In this document: positions 27,740-36,706 of the stretch, piece by piece
Layout of the letters: every line of letters starts with the position of its first letter
How positions within the stretch are numbered: the stretch's first letter is position 1
NCBI GenBank assembly: GCA_965215345.1
Contig: CBDCDL010000002.1
Location: 2,666,001-2,730,000, forward strand
DNA from: CATQHW01 sp965215345
GTDB taxonomy: Bacteria; Spirochaetota; Spirochaetia; SZUA-6; Bin103
Direction of reading: 5' to 3'
Length of the DNA stretch: 64,000 nucleotides
Notes under the pieces: generated by a model
The model's input: only the letters and a program-made list of their open reading frames with translations
Database searches by the model: none
Told to the model about the DNA's origin: nothing
Translations under genes and position numbers: made by a program

Positions 27740-28612
27740 ATGGCGACAGGCTCAATGACTTGGGAGACCGGTGACGACGGCAGTGAAGCTCGGCGGCGGC
27801 CCGCGCGGAGTGGAGCGCTCATGATCAAGACGAATTCGCGCTGGCAGGAGATGCCCGAGAACGACCTGTGGAACAGCTATCGAAAGCAGCGGGACCCGTC
27901 CATCCGGGAGTACTTCGTGCATCAGTACGCGCCGCTGGTGAAGTACGTGGCCGGACGGGTCGCGATCGGCATGCCGAGCGCCGTCGATTTCGACGACCTG
28001 GTGCAGTGCGGGATGTTCGGGTTGTTCGACGCCATCAGCAAGTTCGATCCCACCAAGCACGTCAAGTTCAAGACGTACGCGGTTACCCGCATTCGCGGCG
28101 CGATCTTCGACGAGCTGCGTGCGATCGACTGGGTACCGCGGTCGGTGCGTCAGAAGGCGCGGGAAGTGGAGGACACGGTCCGCGAACTGGAGGCCGGCCT
28201 GGGACGGGCGGCGACCGACGAGGAGATCGCCGGAGGCATGGGTGTCAGCGTTCAGGAATTCCAGCGGGTTCTGGTGCGGATCGCCGGCACCGTGGTCGTA
28301 TCGCTGAACGACGTCTGGCACGGCGGTGAGGACGAGGATCGCGTGTCGATCGAGGACAACATCGAGTCGCCGACGGAGTCCGGACCCGCGACCATCGCCG
28401 AGAAGGACGAGATGAGGCGGGTGATCGTGGAGGCGATCAGGGAGTTGCCGGAGAACGAGAAGCAGGTCCTTGCGCTGTACTACTACGAGGAGTTGACCCT
28501 CAAGGAAATCGGGCAGGTGCTGGAGGTGACCGAGTCACGCGTGTCGCAGCTTCACACCAAGGCCCGATTGCGCCTGCGGACCAGGCTCACGAACGTCAAG
28601 CGCGGCATCTGA
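27740..28612 (+). CDS. fliA: RNA polymerase sigma factor FliA/WhiG (sigma-28 family)
   Basis: This is a sigma factor for late flagellar and related genes. Region 2 is LVKYVAGRVAIGMPSAVDFDDLVQCGMFGLFDAISKFDP...FKTYAVTRIRGAIFDELRAIDWVPRSVRQKARE, typical of the FliA/WhiG group; region 4 is ELPENEKQVLALYYYEELTLKEIGQVLEVTESRVSQLHTKA. ATG 27740 gives 290 residues and fits a leaderless promoter; ATG 27821, preceded by GGAG, gives 263 residues and is nearer family length. No flagellar gene is adjacent. A short hairpin and a 17-bp triplet repeat follow the stop. Confidence 0.94.
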   Translation: MATGSMTWETGDDGSEARRRPARSGALMIKTNSRWQEMPENDLWNSYRKQRDPSIREYFVHQYAPLVKYVAGRVAIGMPSAVDFDDLVQCGMFGLFDAISKFDPTKHVKFKTYAVTRIRGAIFDELRAIDWVPRSVRQKAREVEDTVRELEAGLGRAATDEEIAGGMGVSVQEFQRVLVRIAGTVVVSLNDVWHGGEDEDRVSIEDNIESPTESGPATIAEKDEMRRVIVEAIRELPENEKQVLALYYYEELTLKEIGQVLEVTESRVSQLHTKARLRLRTRLTNVKRGI

Positions 28613-28620
28613 GGCCGCAG

Positions 28621-28637
28621 GGCGCCCGGAAGGCGCC
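28621..28637 (+). terminator. Short hairpin after fliA
   Basis: GGCGCC-CGGAA-GGCGCC forms a 6-bp G+C stem 8 bp after the fliA stop. No T run follows, so intrinsic termination is uncertain. Confidence 0.35.
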
Positions 28638-28686
28638 AGACCCTCTCACCGCCCAGACCCTCTCACCGCCCAGACCACCTCACCGC
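28636..28686 (+). repeat. Three tandem 17-bp repeats between convergent fliA and ftsI
   Basis: CCAGACCCTCTCACCGC occurs twice exactly (28636-28652, 28653-28669) and once with one change (28670-28686). The third copy runs into the ftsI stop codon and last codons, so the array may have grown outward from the 3' end of ftsI. Confidence 0.88.
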
Positions 28687-30557
28687 AGGGTGAGGCGCAC
28701 CTCCAGACCGTCGCTGATCGGCGTTCCCGGCGGCGGACTCTGCCCGTGCACGAAGCCGTTGCCGATCAGTTGCACGCGCAACCGGCTGTCGCTCAGCAGG
28801 GGCAGCAAGCTGCGCTTCGGGAGCCCCCGATAGTCGCCGATCGCCGCTTCCCGTACCGCCGGAGCGGCTGGCGTCTGCCGCGTGATGGCGCCCTGGTACC
28901 GCACGCGCGGTGAATCGGCGCTCGACAGCGACAGGTACGGCACGAGGAATGCGGCGGCTTCTGCGAACAGCGGAGCCGCGATCAGGCCGCCGTATCGGGA
29001 GCGTCCCCGCGGCTCGTGGACGGCGACGTAGAAGATCACCTGCGGGTTCTCGGTCGGCGCAATGGCCAGGAACGACGCGATCACCGCGTCGTCGGAATAG
29101 GATCCCGTGTTCTCGTCCAGGATCTCCGCGGTGCCGGTCTTGCCGGAGACCCGAAGGCCCGGAACGCGGGCCAGCACGGCCGTGCCCCCGGGCTCGGTCG
29201 CGCCTTCCATCATGGCAAGCATGGTGCGGGCGACCGCGGGTCTCACGACCTGGCGCACCGGTTCGGGCAGAAAGTCCTTGACGGTGGTGCCGTCGGCGGC
29301 GACCACCCGCCGCACGATCCGCGGCCGCATCATCACTCCGTCGTTGGCGATGGCGCTGGCGGCGCGCATGATCTGGACCGCCGACACCGCCACTTCCTGA
29401 CCCATCGCGATGGTCGGCTTGGAGCGCAGCGACCACCGCTCGACGTCGTGGAAGATGCCGGCGGTCTCACCGGAGAAGGGAAGGTCGACCGCGGAGCCGA
29501 ATCCGAATGCGCTGAGCGCGGCATGGAAGCTGCCGTCGTCGATCCGGTCGGAAGCGTAGCCGGCACCCGCGTTGCACGAATACCTGATGATGTCCGCGGT
29601 CGTGACCGCGCCGTGCGTCTTCAGATCGGCGATCCGGATCGTGCCGCCGCCCGGGGTATGGCGTGTGTAGTGGCCGCCGCAGTCGAAGGCATCGGTCGGA
29701 GTCACCGCTCCGTTCTCCAGCAAGGACGCGATGGAGAACACCTTGAACACGGAGCCGGGCTCGTAGGCGACGGCGACGGGACGGTTGATGCGGGTTTGTG
29801 CTGAACTCGTGTCGATCGAGTTCGGGTCGTAGCGCGGCGATGCCGCATAGGCCAGCAACTCGCCGGTCTGCGGCACCATGACCAGAATCGTCACCGACGC
29901 GGCTCGGTGCTCGGTGCGCGCGCGAACGGCGATCTGCTCCATCGCGTACTGCACGTTCACGTCGATGGTGAGCACGACCTGGTGGCCGCGCACCAACTGT
30001 GCTCCGGGTTGGACGATGGCCGGCGAGAGCACGTGATTGAAAGTGTTCTCGATCCCGTCAAGTCCGATGTCGTCGACACCCACGAAGCCGAGTACATGGC
30101 TGGCAAGTTCCTGCTCGGGGTAGGTGCGCCCGAACTCGGTTTGCAGCGATACGCCGCGCAGTTCGCCGGCCTGCAGATGCGTGCGCAGTTGCGCCGATTC
30201 GGTCGGTGTGATCTTTCGCTTGAGATACGCGAAGTGGGGCCGGCCCCGGAGTCGCTGTTCCAGCCGCGACCGGTCGAGGTCCAGCACGTCGCTCAGCGTG
30301 GCCGCGGCGGCCGCGGGGTCGGTCACGTCCGGGGTCCAGACCGAAACCGAGTCGAAACGCGTTGCGATCGCCAGCAACCGCCCGTTGCGGTCCAGTATGG
30401 GCCCGCGTTCGACATCGGAAACCTGCACCGCGGCGCGCGGATCCGGCAGGGGCTGGACGACCATCAGCCAGACGAACCGAGCCGCGATCGCCACGGCAAG
30501 AACGCCCAGGCCGATGATCACCGTCCACATGCGGTAGCGTTCGCGCGCTTCCAACAT
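28680..30557 (-). CDS. ftsI: Class B penicillin-binding protein with C-terminal PASTA domain (FtsI type)
   Basis: This transpeptidase cross-links septal peptidoglycan. The 625-residue protein has a short cytoplasmic end, one membrane helix (VIIGLGVLAVAIAARFVWLMVV), the pedestal motif VERGPILDRNGRLLA, and a transpeptidase domain with SxxK (PGSVFK), SxN (YSCNAG) and KTG (SGKTGTAE). The last 60 residues (GDYRGLPKRSLLPLL...PPPGTPISDGLEVRL) form one PASTA domain. ATG 30557 is chosen because the membrane helix follows at a normal distance. The gene is separated from the division cluster and divergent from an M23 peptidase gene. Confidence 0.93.
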   Translation of the reverse strand: MLEARERYRMWTVIIGLGVLAVAIAARFVWLMVVQPLPDPRAAVQVSDVERGPILDRNGRLLAIATRFDSVSVWTPDVTDPAAAAATLSDVLDLDRSRLEQRLRGRPHFAYLKRKITPTESAQLRTHLQAGELRGVSLQTEFGRTYPEQELASHVLGFVGVDDIGLDGIENTFNHVLSPAIVQPGAQLVRGHQVVLTIDVNVQYAMEQIAVRARTEHRAASVTILVMVPQTGELLAYAASPRYDPNSIDTSSAQTRINRPVAVAYEPGSVFKVFSIASLLENGAVTPTDAFDCGGHYTRHTPGGGTIRIADLKTHGAVTTADIIRYSCNAGAGYASDRIDDGSFHAALSAFGFGSAVDLPFSGETAGIFHDVERWSLRSKPTIAMGQEVAVSAVQIMRAASAIANDGVMMRPRIVRRVVAADGTTVKDFLPEPVRQVVRPAVARTMLAMMEGATEPGGTAVLARVPGLRVSGKTGTAEILDENTGSYSDDAVIASFLAIAPTENPQVIFYVAVHEPRGRSRYGGLIAAPLFAEAAAFLVPYLSLSSADSPRVRYQGAITRQTPAAPAVREAAIGDYRGLPKRSLLPLLSDSRLRVQLIGNGFVHGQSPPPGTPISDGLEVRLTLR

Positions 30558-30590
30558 CGGTGCCGTGCGGGTCCCCGGAAACTGTAATAG

Positions 30591-31910
30591 GTGGCGCGGG
30601 ACGTGTCGATACAGAGGACGATGATACGTGCACTCCACGCGCAGAGAGTCGCCGCACCCGATCGCGCTCGCGCCGCGTTCGTCCGCGAGCTGAAGCAGAG
30701 AGTCGCCGCACCCGATCGCGCTCGCGCCGCGTTCGTCCGCGAGCTGAAGCAGAGAGTCGCCGCACCCGATCGCGCTCGCGCCGCGTTCGTCCGCGAGCTG
30801 AAGAGGCAGAGCGCCGCCAGCCTCCGTCCGCGCCACTCGCGGTTCGATGAACCGTTCGACTTCAGCCCCCGCCGGGCCGCGCAGCTGACGATCGTCCCGG
30901 ACGGCGTGTCGGAAGCAGCCGACCGCGCTCGTGCCGCATCGCTGCGGTCCCGGTGGCGGCGCGGGCTGCGCAACCGGTTGCGCGGCCGCCTGCATGGCAG
31001 GCTCCGCGTAGTCGTGAACGTGGCGTTGGCCATCGCCGCAGCGGTGATACCCGCCGGCCTGGTGGTCGCCGCCGCCCGTCCGCAGGGCCCGCTGACGGTG
31101 CCCGGGCCTGCCGACAGTCTCATTCACCGTGACGTGGCGCCGGCTGACTCGCGCTCGGCGGAGACCGGGGCGCGGGATGAGGTTCCCGACCTGTCGCTGC
31201 GCTCGTATCTGGTCCGGGCGGACGATTCCCTCTCGGAGATCGCGCACCGCTTCGGAATCGACCTCGACACCCTGATCAGCTTCAACGCCATCCGCGACGT
31301 GAGCGATCTGCAGGAAGGCGTGGAACTGACCATACCGAACGCGTCAGGGCTCTCCTATGCGGTGCGATCGGGTGACACGCTCAGCGAAATCGCCGCCCGG
31401 CACGGTGTGCGCCTGACGGAGTTGATGGAGTGGAACGACCTGCCGTCGTCCGCGCTCGGCGTGGGGCAGAAGCTGTTCATACCGGGTGCTTCGTTGCCGA
31501 TGAACGCACGCAACGCCGTGCTCGGCAGGCTGTTCCTCAAACCCGTGCCCGGACGGGTCGTCACGCCCTTCGGTCACCACCCCGATCCGGTCACCGGCAT
31601 GCGCCGCTTCCATGACGGGATCGACATCGAGCACGCGGCCGGCACCCCCGTCGCCGCCTCCATGGCGGGGCGGGTCGGTCGCGTGGGAGTCGACGGCACC
31701 TACGGACGGTACCTGGTGCTGGTGCATGCCGACGGCTATCAGACCCTGTACGCGCGTCTGTCACAGGCGCATGTGGTGGCAGGCGCCCTGGTGGCCCAGA
31801 GCCAGATTATCGGCACGATGGGCGCACCGGGAGACAGCAGGAGCAGCCACCTGCACTTCGCGATCTTCAAGGCTGGCCAGCCCGTTGACCCGAATCGTTA
31901 TCTGCACTAG
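30591..31910 (+). CDS. LysM-M23 family peptidase with repeat-expanded N-terminus
   Basis: A membrane-anchored cell-wall hydrolase or activator. Order: a very basic cytoplasmic N-terminus containing an 18-residue segment (QRVAAPDRARAAFVRELK) repeated three times, one membrane helix near 145-165 (VNVALAIAAAVIPAGLVVAAA), two LysM domains (SYLVRADDSLSEIAHRFG and SYAVRSGDTLSEIAARHG), and an M23 domain. The M23 zinc ligands are visible: H and D in FHDGID and the last histidine in SHLHF. GTG 30591 lies 33 bp from the divergent ftsI start. A second LysM-M23 gene follows 14 bp after. Confidence 0.88.
   Translation: MARDVSIQRTMIRALHAQRVAAPDRARAAFVRELKQRVAAPDRARAAFVRELKQRVAAPDRARAAFVRELKRQSAASLRPRHSRFDEPFDFSPRRAAQLTIVPDGVSEAADRARAASLRSRWRRGLRNRLRGRLHGRLRVVVNVALAIAAAVIPAGLVVAAARPQGPLTVPGPADSLIHRDVAPADSRSAETGARDEVPDLSLRSYLVRADDSLSEIAHRFGIDLDTLISFNAIRDVSDLQEGVELTIPNASGLSYAVRSGDTLSEIAARHGVRLTELMEWNDLPSSALGVGQKLFIPGASLPMNARNAVLGRLFLKPVPGRVVTPFGHHPDPVTGMRRFHDGIDIEHAAGTPVAASMAGRVGRVGVDGTYGRYLVLVHADGYQTLYARLSQAHVVAGALVAQSQIIGTMGAPGDSRSSHLHFAIFKAGQPVDPNRYLH
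30642..30803 (+). repeat. Three perfect 54-bp tandem repeats in the M23 gene
   Basis: Copies at 30642-30695, 30696-30749 and 30750-30803 appear identical, indicating recent expansion or homogenisation. They encode an arginine-rich amphipathic 18-mer on the cytoplasmic side of the membrane anchor. Confidence 0.93.
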
Positions 31911-31924
31911 CATGAGGAGCGCTC

Positions 31925-32899
31925 GTGGAAGGGCGTGCTGATCGAATTCTGCCGGTAGGCATCGTGATCCTGTCAGTGATCCTCATTGCTGCGCAGTCCG
32001 GCGGCTGGTACCTGACGAAGAAGGCCGCCCTCGAACGCGACTACCTGCATCTGCCGGAACGATGGTTGGAGGTTCGGCACGAGCCTCACGTCGTGCCGGC
32101 CGTCCTGTCCGGTGGCGCGGCCCTGCCCTCCGGTGGCGCGGCTTCGGCGGCGTGGCCGTTGCCCATCGCCACCATGCGCTACGTCGCCCAGCCCGGCGAT
32201 AACCTGTCCCTCATCAAGAAACGGTTCGGGCTGACGCTGGACACGCTGTCCAGCCTCAACCGCGACGCGGGTTCCGGCGTCCACAACGTCGACATCGGTG
32301 AAGTCTTCACGATTCCGAACCAGGACGGACTCTTTCTGAAGGTAGAGAGCAGGGATCATCTGGAGACCCTGGCCGGCGATCACGGGCTGGCAGGCAGCGA
32401 CGTGCTGGCCGCGAATCCCGGGGTCGACGCCCAGTCGGTGGGCGGTGAGTTGTTCTTCCCCGGCGCCCAGAACTCCGGGTTCGAGCGCTTGCTGAGGATG
32501 GGTCTGGGATTCGGCCGCCCGTTGCGCGGCGGGTGGGTGAGTTCCCCGTTCGGGATGCGCGTACATCCCTTCAGCGGCCGCTGGCGCATGCACCGCGGCG
32601 TCGACATCGCTGCGCCGCACGGGACACCGGTGCAGGCGGCCGCGGACGGTCGCGTCGAGCGGGTGGCAAGCGACGGCGTCCTGGGGAAATACGTCGTGAT
32701 CGACCATGGAGCGCGTTCCTACCAGTCGCTGTATGCGCACCTGTCCTCCGTGCACGTCGGCGTGGGAGAGCTGGTTTCCACCGGCAACACGATCGGCCGC
32801 GTGGGTTCGACCGGCCAGTCCACCGGCCCCCACCTCCACTTCGAGCTGTGGAGCAGGCGGCAGCCGATCAACCCGGCCTCGCAGGTGCCCGGCCTGTAG
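31925..32899 (+). CDS. LysM-M23 family peptidase, second copy
   Basis: The 324-residue protein starts at GTG 31925, preceded by GAGGAG. It has an N-terminal membrane helix or uncleaved signal (ILPVGIVILSVILIAAQ), a short repeat SGGAALPSGGAAS in the linker, a LysM domain (YVAQPGDNLSLIKKRFGLTL), a weaker LysM-like segment (KVESRDHLETLAGDHGL), and an M23 domain with zinc ligands in MHRGVDI and GPHLHFE. It is probably co-transcribed with the preceding gene. Both could act on septal or side-wall peptidoglycan, either directly or as activators. Confidence 0.9.
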   Translation: MEGRADRILPVGIVILSVILIAAQSGGWYLTKKAALERDYLHLPERWLEVRHEPHVVPAVLSGGAALPSGGAASAAWPLPIATMRYVAQPGDNLSLIKKRFGLTLDTLSSLNRDAGSGVHNVDIGEVFTIPNQDGLFLKVESRDHLETLAGDHGLAGSDVLAANPGVDAQSVGGELFFPGAQNSGFERLLRMGLGFGRPLRGGWVSSPFGMRVHPFSGRWRMHRGVDIAAPHGTPVQAAADGRVERVASDGVLGKYVVIDHGARSYQSLYAHLSSVHVGVGELVSTGNTIGRVGSTGQSTGPHLHFELWSRRQPINPASQVPGL

Positions 32900-32903
32900 C
32901 GCC

Positions 32904-32938
32904 CCGCGATCGGCGCCGTGCAACGGCGCCGATCGCGG
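32904..32938 (+). terminator. Very strong hairpin between convergent M23 and surE genes
   Basis: A 16-bp perfect stem (CCGCGATCGGCGCCGT with its complement) closes a 3-nt loop. It begins 5 bp after the M23 stop. No T run follows on either strand, so it may act as an RNA-stabilising end or a Rho-dependent or bidirectional terminator. Confidence 0.65.
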
Positions 32939-33045
32939 CCCAGCCCCTCCCTTGGCTCGGAGCGAATCGGTTCCCGATGCGTTCCTCGCCGGATACGGGT
33001 TGCCCCGGCGCCTCTGGCGCCGTTTCCCCGGGTGTGGGCGGGCGG

Positions 33046-33852
33046 TCAGACCAGGGGCGTCACCTGGCCCATGGCCCACGGGTCGATGCAGGTCAGGCTG
33101 ACGGATCCCCGGGCGAGCACGTCGATGTCGGTTCCTTCGTCGGGGTCGCGGATGGCGGGAGCCCCCACGTGGCGCAGCACGTCTCCGTGGCGCTCGAAGC
33201 AGGAGCCGTAGCGCGCGCGCTCCAATGCGCACGGGACCAGCCGCCAGTCGCCGGCCAGCCGCGCCGGAAAGTTCACGCTCCAGGTGACGGGACGTTCGGT
33301 CCGGCGTTCGCCGGGCGGACGAACCTGCGGCAGCAGGTCGGCCAGCAGTGCGGGCAGCAGGTGATCGAGCCGCGCGGCGGCGTCGCCCAATTCCGTTCCC
33401 GACTTCGCCGGTGCGCGCGCGGCCCAGCGGCCGAATCCTGCCGGGGTGAGTTGCTGGGACAGGGCGACCGCCGGAATGAGCGCGATGTTGGCCTCCAGGC
33501 AGGCGCCGATCGTGCCGGATGAGGCCGCGTAGGAGACGCCGGTGTTCTCACCGGCGTTCACGCCGGACAGGACCAGGTCGGGTGTGCGCGGACCGAGCAG
33601 ATGGCAGCCGGCGTTGACGCAGTCGGCCGGCGTGCCTCCCAGGGTGAAACCGGTCACGGCGTGCCCGGCTCGATCCCGGTGGTCATGGCGTGCCAGCGGC
33701 AGGTCGGCGTAGCGGGTCATCGCCTTCGCCGTCCAACTGCGCTCCGAGGCGGGCAGGACCACCGTGACCGACCCGAGCGAGGCGGCGGCCCTGACCAGCG
33801 GGGCCACGAACGGCGACTCGGGGCCGTCGTCGTTGGTTACCAGAATGCGCAT
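33046..33852 (-). CDS. surE: 5'-nucleotidase SurE
   Basis: SurE removes the phosphate from nucleoside monophosphates with a divalent metal. The 268-residue protein begins MRILVTNDDG with the metal-binding DD, followed by PASERSWTAKAMT, GTPADCVNAG, and SGVNAGENTG. It starts 29 bp after the secA stop on the same strand and may be co-transcribed with secA. Start ATG 33852 is fixed by the N-terminal motif. Confidence 0.94.
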   Translation of the reverse strand: MRILVTNDDGPESPFVAPLVRAAASLGSVTVVLPASERSWTAKAMTRYADLPLARHDHRDRAGHAVTGFTLGGTPADCVNAGCHLLGPRTPDLVLSGVNAGENTGVSYAASSGTIGACLEANIALIPAVALSQQLTPAGFGRWAARAPAKSGTELGDAAARLDHLLPALLADLLPQVRPPGERRTERPVTWSVNFPARLAGDWRLVPCALERARYGSCFERHGDVLRHVGAPAIRDPDEGTDIDVLARGSVSLTCIDPWAMGQVTPLV

Positions 33853-33880
33853 CGTGTCGGAAGGTTCGAACGAGGGCTGG

Positions 33881-36706
33881 TCAGCGTCCGTGGCAGAACT
33901 TGAACTTCTTGCCGCTGCCGCAGTAGCAGGGCTCGTTGCGTCCGATCTTCCGTTCCGCCTGCGGCGCGGACGGCCCTGGCAGTCCCGGCCCTGCGCCGGC
34001 CGGAGATGCGACCGCGGCAGCCGATCCGACCGGCGCGGCCCGCCGGCTGGGCGCCCGCCGGGCGGGCGTCGCCGAGGTGCCTTCCGCGTCGCCCGGCCGC
34101 ATCGCTGCGAACTGTCCCAGCTCGCGATGCATGGTCGCCATGCCCTGCGGCTGCGGTCTGCGCGCCGGCCGTCCGGCGCCCGCCGTGCCGTTCCCGGTCC
34201 GGATCGTGACTCGGAAGATCTTCTCCGCAATGGCGTTGCGGATGCCGGCGAGCATCTCGTCGAAGATCTGAAAACCCTCGAGCTTGTACTCCAGCAAGGG
34301 GTTCTTCTGGCTGTAGGTGCGCAGGTACACCGCGTCGCGCAGCGCGTCGAGATTCTCCAGGTGATCCTGCCACCGGGCGTCGATCAGACGCAGATACTCG
34401 TAGCGGATGAACAGATTGAAGTTGGCCGTTCCGACCAGGTCCGCCTTCTCGGCAAGATGGGCGCCCATCGCGGCCACCACCCGGTCGCGCACCTCGCCGC
34501 CGCGCAGATCGGCCAGCGCCGACTCCCCGTCCGGCATGGCGAATCCGAACCGGGAGCGCAGCGCGGAGAGCGTCCCGGCTACCGAGTACTCGGCGCCGCC
34601 GGTCAACTCGTCGACCGCCGCCGTGGCGGTCTCCCGTACCCGGCCGAGCAGATCGTCATCCGCCATGATCTCGTCGCGCTTTCCGTAGATGTACTTGCGC
34701 TGCTCGTTGAGCACGTTGTCGAAGTCCAACAGGTGCTTGCGCAGTTCGAAGTTCCGCTCCTCGACGCGCTTCTGCGCGCGGGCGATCGACTTGTTCAGCC
34801 ACGGATGGGCCAGGGGTTCCCCGTCCTTCATGCCCACCTTCGACATCATGCTCCGCAGGTTTTCTCCGAACAGGCGCATCAGGTCGTCGTCCAGCGAGAT
34901 ATAGAAACGAGACGATCCGGGGTCGCCCTGACGCCCGGAGCGGCCGCGGAGCTGGTTGTCGATCCGGCGCGACTCGTGGCGCTCGGTGCCGAGCACGTGC
35001 AATCCGCCGGCGCCGCGTACCGTGTCGTAGCGGTGGCGCCAGTCATCGAGCTCGCGTTCGTAGATGGTCCTGAACCGCTCCTCGTCACCGGCGGCGTCGC
35101 CGGTCCCATCGCCGTTGTCGGCGGCGTGGCGCCGGCGGGCGGCGTACTCCGGATTGCCGCCGAGCTTGATGTCGGTGCCGCGACCGGCCATGTTGGTGGC
35201 GATCGTCACCACACCCCTGGCACCCGCCTGCGCGATGATCAGCGCCTCCCGCGCGTGCGCCTTGGCATTGAGCACTTCGTGCTCGACCCCGCGACTGCGC
35301 AGCAGCTTCGAGAGCTGCTCGGACTTCTCGATGGAGACGGTGCCGACCAGCACCGGCTGCCCCGCCTCCTGACAGGCGGCCAGCTCGTCCCCGATCGCGG
35401 CCATCTTGTCCTGCTCGTTGAGGAAGATCACGTCGTCGTGGTCGGCCCGGACCAGCGGGCGGTTGGTGGGTATGACCACCACGTCCAGACCGTAGATGTT
35501 GCCGAACTCGGTCGCCTCGGTATCGGCCGTACCGGTCATGCCGGAGAGCTTGTCGTAGAGCTTGAAGTAGTTCTGAAACGAGATGGAGGCGAGCGTCCGG
35601 TTGCGCTTGAGGATCGGGATACGCTCCTTCGCCTCGATCGCCTGGTGCAGGCCGTCCGAATAGCGCCGGCCGTGCAGAATGCGGCCGGTGAACTCGTCGA
35701 CGATCTGCACGGTGCCGTCCTCGACCACGTAGTCCACATCCCGTTGGAACAACCGGTGGGCGCGCAGCGCCTGGGTCAGGTAGTGGATGTACTCGAAGTT
35801 CTCGTCGTCTACCAGCGACCCCCGGATCAGGCGCTTGCCGCGCAGCAGGCCTTCGGCTGCGGCGATCCCTTCGTCGGTGAACGATATCCGCCTGCCCTTC
35901 TCGTCCTTCTTGTAGTGGCCGATCGGCTCCTCGGGGTAGTCGTCGGTCTCGGGATCCTTCGCACACTCCCGGAACGCGCCGACCAGCCGGTCGACCTGCG
36001 CGAAACGCTCGGTGTCGTCTTCGGCCGTCCCGGAGATGATCAGCGGCGTGCGCGCCTCGTCGATCAGGATCGAGTCGATCTCGTCCACGATGCAGTACCG
36101 GTGACCACGCTGGACACGAGCTCCGGAGTCCCAGCGCATGTTGTCGCGCAGATAGTCGAATCCCAACTCGTTGTTGGTGCCGTAGGTGATGTCGCACGCG
36201 TAGGCCTCCGTGCGCTCGCGCATTTCCATGCGCGACAGGACCACCCCCACGCTCAGGCCCAGGAAGCGATGCACGCGGCCCATCCACTCGGCGTCGCGTT
36301 CGGCCAGGTAGTCGTTGACCGTGACGACATGCACGCCGTCGCCGGACAGCGCGTTGAGATAGGCGGCGGGGACGCTTGCCAGGGTCTTTCCCTCACCGGT
36401 CTTCATCTCGACGATCGCGCCGCGGTCCAGGATGATGCCGCCCATGAGCTGGACGTCGAAGATGCGCTCGCCGAGTTGCCTGCGCGCGGCCTCCCGCGCC
36501 AGCGCGAACGCCTCCGGCAGGATCCGGTCGCGCGCTTCGCCCGATTGGAGCCGCTTCCTCAGCTTGTCCGTCCACGACGGAAAGTCGGATTCGGTGAGAG
36601 CGACCATCCGCGACTCCAGCTCGTTGATCCGGTTCACGAGCGGAACCAGGGCCTTCAGGTCACGGTTGGACTTTGAGCCGAGTACGCGGGACAGGAAACC
36701 CCGCAT
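33881..36706 (-). CDS. secA: Preprotein translocase ATPase SecA
   Basis: SecA drives unfolded proteins through SecYEG. The protein (941 residues) has FDVQLMGGIILDRGAIVEMKTGEGKT (Walker A), the DEAD-like CIVDEIDSILIDEARTPLIISG, NYFKLYDKLSGMTGTA, TNMAGRGTDIKLGG, HESRRIDNQLRGRSGRQGDPGSS, and the C-terminal zinc motif CYCGSGKKFKFCH. The start ATG 36706 is consistent with MRGFLSRVLGSKSNRDLK. A promoter (TTGACC-N18-TACACT) places the transcription start on the ATG itself. The Ala/Pro-rich linker before the zinc domain is long. Confidence 0.98.
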   Translation of the reverse strand: MRGFLSRVLGSKSNRDLKALVPLVNRINELESRMVALTESDFPSWTDKLRKRLQSGEARDRILPEAFALAREAARRQLGERIFDVQLMGGIILDRGAIVEMKTGEGKTLASVPAAYLNALSGDGVHVVTVNDYLAERDAEWMGRVHRFLGLSVGVVLSRMEMRERTEAYACDITYGTNNELGFDYLRDNMRWDSGARVQRGHRYCIVDEIDSILIDEARTPLIISGTAEDDTERFAQVDRLVGAFRECAKDPETDDYPEEPIGHYKKDEKGRRISFTDEGIAAAEGLLRGKRLIRGSLVDDENFEYIHYLTQALRAHRLFQRDVDYVVEDGTVQIVDEFTGRILHGRRYSDGLHQAIEAKERIPILKRNRTLASISFQNYFKLYDKLSGMTGTADTEATEFGNIYGLDVVVIPTNRPLVRADHDDVIFLNEQDKMAAIGDELAACQEAGQPVLVGTVSIEKSEQLSKLLRSRGVEHEVLNAKAHAREALIIAQAGARGVVTIATNMAGRGTDIKLGGNPEYAARRRHAADNGDGTGDAAGDEERFRTIYERELDDWRHRYDTVRGAGGLHVLGTERHESRRIDNQLRGRSGRQGDPGSSRFYISLDDDLMRLFGENLRSMMSKVGMKDGEPLAHPWLNKSIARAQKRVEERNFELRKHLLDFDNVLNEQRKYIYGKRDEIMADDDLLGRVRETATAAVDELTGGAEYSVAGTLSALRSRFGFAMPDGESALADLRGGEVRDRVVAAMGAHLAEKADLVGTANFNLFIRYEYLRLIDARWQDHLENLDALRDAVYLRTYSQKNPLLEYKLEGFQIFDEMLAGIRNAIAEKIFRVTIRTGNGTAGAGRPARRPQPQGMATMHRELGQFAAMRPGDAEGTSATPARRAPSRRAAPVGSAAAVASPAGAGPGLPGPSAPQAERKIGRNEPCYCGSGKKFKFCHGR

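Noticed and set aside
33764..36676. A 970-codon plus-strand open frame antisense to secA
   Set aside because: secA on the minus strand is complete and conserved; the antisense translation has no recognisable domain.
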